Shown here piece after piece: positions 56,003 to 64,000 of a DNA stretch of 64,000 bases. The DNA comes from Mesocentrotus franciscanus (Eukaryota > Echinodermata > Echinoidea > Camarodonta > Strongylocentrotidae). The notes below the pieces were generated by a model. The model had not been told where the DNA came from, did no database searches, and was given only the letters and a program-made list of their open reading frames with translations. Each line of letters opens with the position of its first letter. Position 1 is the stretch's first letter. The translations under genes and the position numbers were made by a program. The DNA is taken from the NCBI GenBank assembly GCA_037976565.1, contig CP137682.1, forward strand, positions 2,234,867 through 2,298,866. The letters run 5' to 3'.

Positions 56003-56107
56003 TTGCGGTCCTTCAACTCGGTGATTGCTGTAGCAACCATCTCGGCAGCCGGGGTGGGCCGCCGGCTTCTGAGTAGTGACCTTCTTAGTGCTATCCTTTT
56101 CAGCCAT
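56003..56107 (-). CDS. Histone H1, N-terminal part (truncated by gap)
   Basis: From ATG at 56,107 the minus strand reads MAEKDSTKKVTTQKPAAHP. A frame change at the C run (56,050-56,055) then leads to PAAEMVATAITELKDR, the start of the H1 globular winged-helix domain as in sea-urchin early H1. Linker histone binding nucleosomal DNA. The remainder is lost in the 500-N gap. It is last in the cluster order and directly downstream of H2A. A TATA box lies about 64 bases upstream. Confidence 0.85.
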
Positions 56108-56170
56108 CTTGGAATACGGTGCGTCGGGAGGTGAACAAAACAAGTAACCATCTTCTCGGAAACGTCACCC

Positions 56171-56178
56171 ATATATAC
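56171..56178 (-). promoter_or_regulatory. H1 TATA box
   Basis: Minus strand GTATATAT, about 64 bases 5' of the H1 start codon. Confidence 0.6.
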
Positions 56179-56248
56179 GGCATGGTTGCGTACGTGGGAG
56201 GAAACAATACCGGGTCGTCCGCCCCATGACTGCATGCCAGTTTGTGTT

Positions 56249-56470
56249 TGTTTTCTTCTTCTTCTTCTTTCTTCTTCTTCTTCTTCTTCTTCTCCTTCTT
56301 CTTCTTCTTCTTCTTCTTCTTCTTCTTCTTCTTCTTCTTCTTCTTCTTCTTCTTCTTCTCCTCCTCCTTCTTCTTCTTCTTCTTCTTCTTCTTCTCCTTC
56401 TTCTTCTTCTTCTTCTTCTTCTTCTCCTTCTTCTTCTTCTTCTTCTTCTTCTTCTTCTTCTTCTTCTTCT
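56249..56470. repeat. (CTT)n tract in the H2A-H1 spacer
   Basis: About 220 bp of CTT with CTC interruptions on the plus strand, immediately upstream of the H1 promoter. The poly-R, poly-E, poly-S, poly-L and poly-F frames over it are artefacts. Confidence 0.95.
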
Positions 56471-56914
56471 ATGTACATTGTACACCATCATTGTATGAAT
56501 CTAATATGAATTTGAAGAAGATAAACTTTAATATCACAAGCAGATTTAATAGGTGGCGATAACGCCATCAACCCAGATTTCACGGATCGTCACCCTCTTG
56601 AAACGCAGTCACATTCGGGGAAAATAACATATTTGTTGTTTCCAATTAAAATGCTGACTAAAAAGATGATGTTTTGCTCTGTATCGTTATGCATGTTCAC
56701 TAGTATCCATACTAGTAACTGTACATTCATTTGTAATTCACCTCTTTGTGCTGCTTTATACACTCTTTTTGTACATAGCTCATATGGTTCTATACATATA
56801 TAACAATCACTAAGATTTCGTTCATCTTAAGTTTATCGTGTTATACTAATGGAGAGAGGAGAGAGAGAGAGAGAGGTTGGGGGAACTGTGGGGGAAGGGG
56901 ATTCATAAATAAAA
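56471..56914. other. H2A-H1 spacer with GA tract
   Basis: AT-rich spacer. A (GA)n run lies at about 56,850-56,875. Confidence 0.7.
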
Positions 56915-56953
56915 CAATTCTTTCGTGAGTAATTGGTGGCCCTGATAAGGGCC
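56915..56953 (-). terminator. H2A histone 3' stem-loop and downstream element
   Basis: Minus strand GGCCCTTATCAGGGCC (56,938-56,953), the six-base stem and four-base loop of replication-dependent histone mRNAs, followed by ACGAAAGAATTG as the U7-pairing purine element. Confidence 0.9.
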
Positions 56954-56984
56954 GTTGAGGTTTCAGGATTTGCAGGAGCAAACT

Positions 56985-57357
56985 CTAGCTTGATTTAGCA
57001 GTCTTCTTGGGAAGCAGCACGGCTTGATGTTGGGCAGAACACCACCTTGAGCGATCGTCACCCCGCCCAAAAGTTTGTTGAGTTCTTCGTCATTACGCAC
57101 AGCGAGTTGAAGGTGACGAGGGATGATCCTGGATTTCTTGTTGTCGCGGGCAGCATTGCCTGCGAGTTCCAAGATTTCGGCAGTAAGGTACTCTAGGACG
57201 GCAGCCATGTAGACAGGGGCTCCACCGCCGACCCTCTTTGCATAGTTGCCCTTTCGGAGAAACCGATGAACACGTCCCACTGGAAACTGGAGGCCGGCAC
57301 GGGATGAGCGAGTCTTTGCCTTGGTGCGGGCCTTTCCACTTTTCCTCTGCCAGACAT
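56985..57357 (-). CDS. Histone H2A (two single-base indels)
   Basis: From ATG 57,357 to TAG 56,985-56,987 the protein is recognisable throughout: [60 protein letters not shown]. The length is 373 nt against 375 expected for 124 residues. One base is missing in an A run near codon 6 (57,340-57,343) and one near AAC-ATC before the C-terminal LLPKKT (about 57,025). It forms the H2A-H2B dimer of the nucleosome. It has a TATA box and a 3' stem-loop. The frame breaks are more likely sequence error than decay, because the rest is perfect. Confidence 0.9.
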
Positions 57358-57452
57358 GATGTTTTGATGAGTTGAGAGTGAATCGAAGCGAGAAGTTCAG
57401 GACGTAACGATGTACAATGGCTTGAATGGATGCCTCCGTAGCGTTTTGGTGG

Positions 57453-57461
57453 CTATTTATA
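57453..57461 (-). promoter_or_regulatory. H2A TATA box
   Basis: Minus strand TATAAATAG, about 96 bases upstream of the H2A ATG. An ATTGG/CCAAT motif lies at 57,510-57,517. Confidence 0.8.
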
Positions 57462-57539
57462 CCTGGTGTTGGGGTCGCAGTGACCGCCGGGGCATTGTGT
57501 GACTATTGTCCAATCAGCGGGCAGCTGACCGCATCTCGT

Positions 57540-58110
57540 CATCCTGTTTCGCAGCAATAGTGAATGGTGCCATCTCGCGGCGACTTCTCCATTTTCTCCA
57601 CTGATATCACAACTAGTACTTTATCAGATTGTACAGGGTTTCTTGAATTTCGTATATTCTTTTGAAACAGATCAATTCAAATATTTGGGACGCCTGAAAG
57701 TGTGCTAAAACTGTAACCCGTTCCAAGTACATTGACATAAGAAAGTACACGGTGTCACTATTCCCAATATTTTAAGGTTCAATGTCATTATGTGGTATAC
57801 TACATGTTATATTAAAGAGATCAATCGCCTAACTCTCTTTCAAAGTCTGAATTTACTCCTGATGAATATATGTTTCATTACAATCCCCTAGCTTTGTTTC
57901 ATTATTTGGGGTTCATTCATAGATTTACATGAAGCTATTTTTGAATATGCCTTTATTTTCTCTCTTACTAACTCATCATATTGCTTATCTATACTCTGTT
58001 ATATATCAATTTCACGCATATACATGTAGCCGTACATTGTATTGCTTATAATCTGATTATAATATCGCCGATGGTCATGCATTGACTTGTGTTCATTTCG
58101 TTAATCAGTG
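57540..58110. other. H3-H2A spacer
   Basis: AT-rich spacer; no other feature seen. Confidence 0.6.
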
Positions 58111-58111
58111 A

Positions 58112-58147
58112 TTCTTTCTTGGGGTTGTGGTGGCTCTGAAAAGAGCC
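58112..58147 (-). terminator. H3 histone 3' stem-loop and CAAGAAAGA element
   Basis: Minus strand GGCTCTTTTCAGAGCCACC then CCCCAAGAAAGAAT. Confidence 0.95.
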
Positions 58148-58176
58148 GTTTGTGTATGCGGTGTGTGCCGATCGCT

Positions 58177-58727
<551 letters not shown>

Positions 58728-58879
58728 TCAACCGGGTTGTTCTTTTGTTTAGCGGGTGACGGAAGGGAACTTGGCGACGCCGTATGTGCAGCGTCAATAG
58801 ACTGTGTCGAAAGGTGGCGCTACCACTTTAAAGCTTGGAACATGGCAAGCCGAGAATTCGGCTCACGCATGCAGTAGTG

Positions 58880-59331
58880 GTGCCAATTGCGAAAATATGC
58901 ATTTTAACAAATTATGATGTGGATGTAGACGTTTGACCGAGAGTCTGCTCGACTGATTTTGAGGGGCGGACAAGAGGAAGAGGGATGAATCAGGGGACAA
59001 GAAAATCCCTTCGCTACCGGCTTAACCGGTAATATCTCGTCAACCCGTCAAGGAAGGATGCAGGGATGTTTATAATTGTTGACATGCTGGCAACTTGATT
59101 TGTAATTCTATTTGTTATGAACTCGATTATTTTCTTCTCCCATATATGCATTTCATCATGACTGACTACACTTGAAACGCCCTAGATTAATACACATATA
59201 AGCCAGTCTAACATTATGTTATTCTGTTATATCATCAGTTTTCATATTCCTATCACAGTTCTCATTATATTCCCATTGTATTAAATTAAATTATTAAAAA
59301 AAAAAGCTACGCTACATTTTTACGAATAACA
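58880..59331. other. H2B-H3 spacer
   Basis: Non-coding spacer with a short A run near 59,296. Confidence 0.6.
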
Positions 59332-59368
59332 TTCTTTCTTGAATATTTGTGTGGCCCTGAAAAGGGCC
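59332..59368 (-). terminator. H2B histone 3' stem-loop and CAAGAAAGA element
   Basis: Minus strand GGCCCTTTTCAGGGCC followed by TTCAAGAAAGAAT. Confidence 0.95.
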
Positions 59369-59402
59369 GTTGTTTGTCCGATGAGAGCAGGATTTGACCT
59401 GT

Positions 59403-59774
59403 CTACTTGGAAGTAGTGTATTTCGTCACTGCTTTGGTACCCTCGCTCACAGCGTGCTTTGCCAGCTCTCCGGGGAGGATAAGGCGGACGGCGGTCTGAA
59501 TCTCGCGACTGCTGATGGTTGACTTCTTATTGTACTGAGAGAGGCGGGAAGATTCGCCGGCAATTCGCTCGAAGATGTCGTTGACGAAGCTGTTCATGAT
59601 GATCATGGCCCGACTGGAGATGCCGGTATCAGGATGAACCTGCTTGAGGACTTTGTAGATGTAGATTCCATAACTCTCCTTCCTTTTCCTGTTCCTCTTC
59701 TTGCCACCGCTTGGCCGAGGTGCCTTGACTGCCTTCTTGGAGCCTTTCTTAGCAACTTGAGCTGTTGGAGCCAT
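59403..59774 (-). CDS. Histone H2B, early type, intact
   Basis: 123 residues from ATG 59,774 to TAG 59,403. The start [20 protein letters not shown] and the core [40 protein letters not shown], ending AVTKYTTSK, match sea-urchin early/embryonic H2B. The short basic N-terminus excludes the sperm type, which has SPKK repeats. The first ATG, not the in-frame upstream extension, is the histone start. It lies between H4 and H3, each about 1 kb apart, with its own TATA box, octamer and stem-loop. Confidence 0.95.
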   Translation of the reverse strand: MAPTAQVAKKGSKKAVKAPRPSGGKKRNRKRKESYGIYIYKVLKQVHPDTGISSRAMIIMNSFVNDIFERIAGESSRLSQYNKKSTISSREIQTAVRLILPGELAKHAVSEGTKAVTKYTTSK

Positions 59775-59870
59775 GATGAAATTAGGTTTTCTGGTCTGTA
59801 AAGATTGAAGCGAAACGAGTACGTCAAGCGAATGTTCTTTGGATACTGTGAATGGCCATCGAGAACCATT

Positions 59871-59879
59871 CCTTTTATA
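59871..59879 (-). promoter_or_regulatory. H2B TATA box
   Basis: Minus strand TATAAAAGG, about 97 bases before the ATG. Confidence 0.8.
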
Positions 59880-59910
59880 CACGGAGCCGGATCCGTATGC
59901 TGCGGTCCGT

Positions 59911-59918
59911 ATGCAAAT
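59911..59918 (-). promoter_or_regulatory. H2B octamer element
   Basis: ATTTGCAT on the minus strand, 32 bases upstream of the TATA box, the classic octamer of H2B promoters bound by Oct factors. A CCAAT motif follows at 59,955-59,959. Confidence 0.85.
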
Positions 59919-60049
59919 GAGCATCGGTCTCGATCGGCGGGGATCCGATCTTTCATTGGTTCCTGTGGTGCCTGTACCATCCCCGCCCAGAGATGGCGAC
60001 ATAGTGACAATCCATACAGATCAGACCCATGGGCCTGTGTTGTAATATA

Positions 60050-60640
60050 GGATCTCTATGCAATATTCAATCCCTAAAGAATTAGAAATATGAAGAAATA
60101 AATGATTATAATTCCTCACGTTCTCTTGTACAAAATTATAGAAGCACAACAATTCAGAAAATTTACACGGACACGGATCACCCATTATATGATATGAGAA
60201 AGGAAAAGGGGCTAGAAAATCAAAAGAAAGAGATTTTGGTGAGAATCAGTTTATCCGAATATGGAATATGTCGAACTGTTCATACAAGACATACTTGCAC
60301 TGGGTTTGATTCACCTTTGACATTACATCGGAGATGTAAAGCACTGTATTAAGCGCTATACGAATCCATAGGTATTATCATTACCATTATAAACCATGAA
60401 TGCGTTATTGGTTCATCACATTGAGTTTTGAAAATAAATCGTAATGCCAATGTCTAACTTTCATTCATAGTCGTGGTTCACTTTCTGCCCTACATTGTAT
60501 GTCAATCTATATCAATCAGGATCACCTCTTCTGGGAGGTATTTACAGCCGTTATAACGACGATTAGTTATTCGTTTTGCCTTATATTTACGGCTTATTTC
60601 TTCTTCTATTTTACTTGCACAGACGGTATTAACATACGAG
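60050..60640. other. H4-H2B spacer
   Basis: Non-coding. At 60,350-60,395 TTAAGCGCTATACGAATCC followed by ATTATCATTACCATTAT is a small retroelement-tail relic. Confidence 0.6.
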
Positions 60641-60642
60641 TA

Positions 60643-60678
60643 TTCTTTCTTGACTATTTGGTGGCTCTGAAAAGAGCC
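60643..60678 (-). terminator. H4 histone 3' stem-loop and CAAGAAAGA element
   Basis: Minus strand GGCTCTTTTCAGAGCCACC then AGTCAAGAAAGAAT. Confidence 0.95.
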
Positions 60679-60718
60679 GTTTTTGTTTGTTGTTCAAGCC
60701 AGGAGAGGTCTGCTACAC

Positions 60719-61736
<1,018 letters not shown>

Positions 61737-61792
61737 GTTCTTTCTTGGATATGTGGTGGCTCTGAAAACAACGGCTTTTCAGAACCACCAAT
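61737..61792 (-). other. Orphan, rearranged histone 3' processing signal
   Basis: On the minus strand TTTTCAGAGCCACCACATAT then CCAAGAAAGAAC is a histone 3' end, but the 5' half of the stem-loop is replaced by an inverted copy of the other half, giving GGTGGTTCTGAAAAGCCG. No histone coding sequence lies upstream of it. Confidence 0.8.
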
Positions 61793-62077
61793 AAGTAAAA
61801 AAGAATATGACATTCATGTGACTGTAGCGTAGTTTATAATGGATTAGTTTAATAAATGAGTATTACGATACATATGATAAGGATTATATAACAGTATAAC
61901 ATAACATATTGTTAGCATTTAATATATATAGCGCATAACGTGTAGTCATGATGATGTGCACAAGACCGGATAGATGGAATAAGAAAATAGTCGATTTCAG
62001 AAAAAAAAAGTGCAAAGCAAGATGGCAGGCAACATGTCAATAATTATAAGCGTCCAGCGATTCGAGTCAATCGCAAC
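61793..62077. other. Short intergenic stretch
   Basis: AT-rich, with ATATATAGCGCATAACG near 61,924 resembling an LINE/SINE tail. Nothing else. Confidence 0.4.
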
Positions 62078-64000
62078 CAGGGGTGTCGATTTGTATCCGT
62101 GGTTGGGGGTGATAGGTGCCAAAATATTTTCAGCAATGGATCAAAGCAACCAAGAGGTAGAAGCGTGTGGCAGGTTGCACCCTCCCTTCCAAGTTATTAC
62201 GTTTTTCAAGTCACCCTCAATAAAGATAACATTTCAGAGAATATAAGAGTGGTAATAAAATTAATAACATGCTAAATGTTAGCCTTGACTATTTTCAAAC
62301 GAAATTTAGACATTACCAAAAAAATCCAATGGTGAGGGATATCAACTTGTGAAAGTATTATGTTACCAGTGGGCAAATGCATTAATAAGCAACCAGGAAA
62401 GGTTCATGTAGACAGAAAATTCTTTATTTCCTGGTGATAGAAACATACATTTTATGAATATTGATGTCTCCAAACAACATTCATCGTGAAAAACCCATTC
62501 CAATATTCTGTGTAAGTAAGATCTCAAAGTAAATGAAAAACATATTGCTTTTGGTTCTTCATTTGACTCTCTTCCTTCTTTAATTAAACCAACTGAATCC
62601 TCTCTGGAAACTCAATTCAATGAAACAGAATATCACTGATGCAAAATTTGGTTCTCAAAATGACAGAAAATTTCCACTCCTGATCTCATACAAACTGTCT
62701 GTTTCTTAAAAACATAATATAAAACTTACGTTCCAACTACCAAACAACAAACTTCCATTATCTCCTTCTTCACCCAGATATACTTATCATACCAGATACG
62801 CTCTAAAATATAAGCATAATATTCCCCTAAGGCCCTGACCAGAGCACTATTTTTTTCCAAAAACTATAACCAGTCTTAGAAGGTGCATTATTATTGGAAG
62901 GGTGTTATAAACAAAACTTCAAACTTAATAACATTCTAACCTTCAAAAACACCTCATCTATCTTATGCCTGTTACGTTTGAATACAATACATAGGCCTAC
63001 ATCAGCTTTTCAATAAAACAAAAATAAGTTGTGACATAATAATCTTTCTCCAAAATATCGAACTGGAGTATTCTGTTGTATTACTTGTTTTAGAACATGT
63101 TGGGCCTGTCTCACATTGCCTTCCATCATTCCATGGCAATTTTCCATGTTTCTTTCAGCTTATTTCTCACTTCTTTTCCATCCACTCAACTAATTCCTGA
63201 TCATGCATTAACCTCATACCTACCATCACCCATGCCTAAGCTTTTTAGGGAGGGGGATCCCGTAAAGTAATGTTGACATTGTAAGAAATAAACATGAGCA
63301 ATATTTCATTGTAGGTTACTTTAAAGTCAACCTCTGTTTTCATCGCCCATTCACATCAGTTCCCTGAAGGAAATGCTGGAATATATATGTCTCTCTTTCT
63401 CTTGTCTTTCTTCCTTTTCTCTTTCCCTTTCCTTTTTTCTTCTGCCCGTTTCTTCCCCTTTCCCTTTTTCCCAGGTAGCAAGCCCATATGGGGATGATCT
63501 GGGTCACTTGTGCCATCTAGGCTATTAAATGGAACCCATATATATATGTATCCCATATGGGGCCAATATTTAGTAACCCATATGGGATCTATCTGGGCCA
63601 GCCCTTATGGGTCCCAGATGGGAATGAGCTGGGCGTACACATATGGGTAGAATATGAATATGCCCATGGGGAATATCTGGGTTAACCCACATGGGATACA
63701 TGTATATCTGGGTTAACCAATATGGGTACCAGATGGGATTAAGCTGGGCATACCCATTTGGGCCCAGTTTGGTATGGGTCCCATCTGGGTCCCATCTGTC
63801 TTATATGGGTTTACCCATATGGGTCCCAGACTCGCATATGCTTCTTGGGTGCAGATGCCTTAGGGCCCATGTTTCGGAGAATATGGGACCCATGTGGGTT
63901 CCACATGGGCTTGCTACCTGGGTTATTATCTCTCTCTCTCTCATTATATCTCTCTTAACATTTAGCTCGTTGCTTTTTAACGCTGTGGCTTTGCATTTGG
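62078..64000. mobile_element. 2.4 kb repeat, copy B (inverted, continues past the window)
   Basis: Begins CAGGGGTGTCGATTTGTATC and matches copy A in reverse orientation up to the window edge. Copy A has GAACCAAAAGCAATATG at 27,757, and B has the complement near 62,540. Block differences lie at 62,910-63,060. Confidence 0.8.
63470..63922. mobile_element. CCCATATGGG-rich foldback element, copy B
   Basis: Ends CCCAGGTAGCAAGCCCATAT and CATGGGCTTGCTACCTGGG; same internal words as copy A. Confidence 0.8.

Noticed and set aside
56165..56509. Poly-Arg, poly-Glu, poly-Ser and poly-Phe frames
   Set aside because: Translations of the CTT tract in all frames.
59403..60002. 199-codon H2B form, suggestive of sperm H2B
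   Set aside because: The extra N-terminal residues are promoter and UTR; no SPKK repeats; the TATA box lies inside it.

Overview
The window is a repeat-dense, AT-rich metazoan scaffold. It most likely comes from a sea urchin. The strongest pointer is a replication-dependent histone cluster at 56,003-61,030 with all genes on the minus strand, read H4 > H2B > H3 > H2A > H1. This is the cyclic order of the sea-urchin early histone repeat, and the genes have polyA-independent 3' stem-loops and CAAGAAAGA-type purine elements. Abundant LINEs, tRNA-headed SINEs and TIR elements fit an echinoid genome. The species cannot be fixed from sequence alone.

Left part (1-15,000): a ten-exon plus-strand gene (639-14,928) can be assembled with consistent splice phases. 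It encodes a predicted type I membrane protein of about 994 residues: signal peptide, two CCP/sushi domains, a Ser/Thr-rich mucin stalk of about 510 residues, EGF, SEA, calcium-binding-type EGF, one TM segment and a tyrosine-rich tail. The intron before the second EGF exon is largely replaced by 42 tandem units of 76-77 bp, each carrying a copy of the 3' splice site plus the first 38 or so bases of the EGF exon.

Middle part (15,000-43,500): mostly mobile DNA. It holds a near full-length APE-type LINE (about 20,997-24,610) with a 2A-like NPGP motif and a mutated catalytic Glu, several LINE 3' ends, SINEs with nested insertions, TIR/foldback elements, a roughly 9 kb element bounded by matching 34-bp termini and GACGTC-rich arrays, and an adjacent roughly 5 kb element with a broken SAP-like reading frame. 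A small three-exon gene candidate of unknown function lies inside the 9 kb element.

Right part (43,500-64,000): the first three exons of a METTL27-like methyltransferase gene (plus strand) are spread over 5 kb, with a partial exon-3 duplication. Then come a large palindrome, an array of about 1.36 kb tandem units running towards an exactly 500-base N gap, the histone cluster, and an inverted copy of the repeat found at 25.9-28.3 kb.

The histone frames of H1, H2A and H3 carry one- or two-base indels, while H2B and H4 are clean. The tandem units beside the gap also show many small deletions. Consensus error near the gap is the simplest reading, though decay of one cluster copy cannot be excluded.
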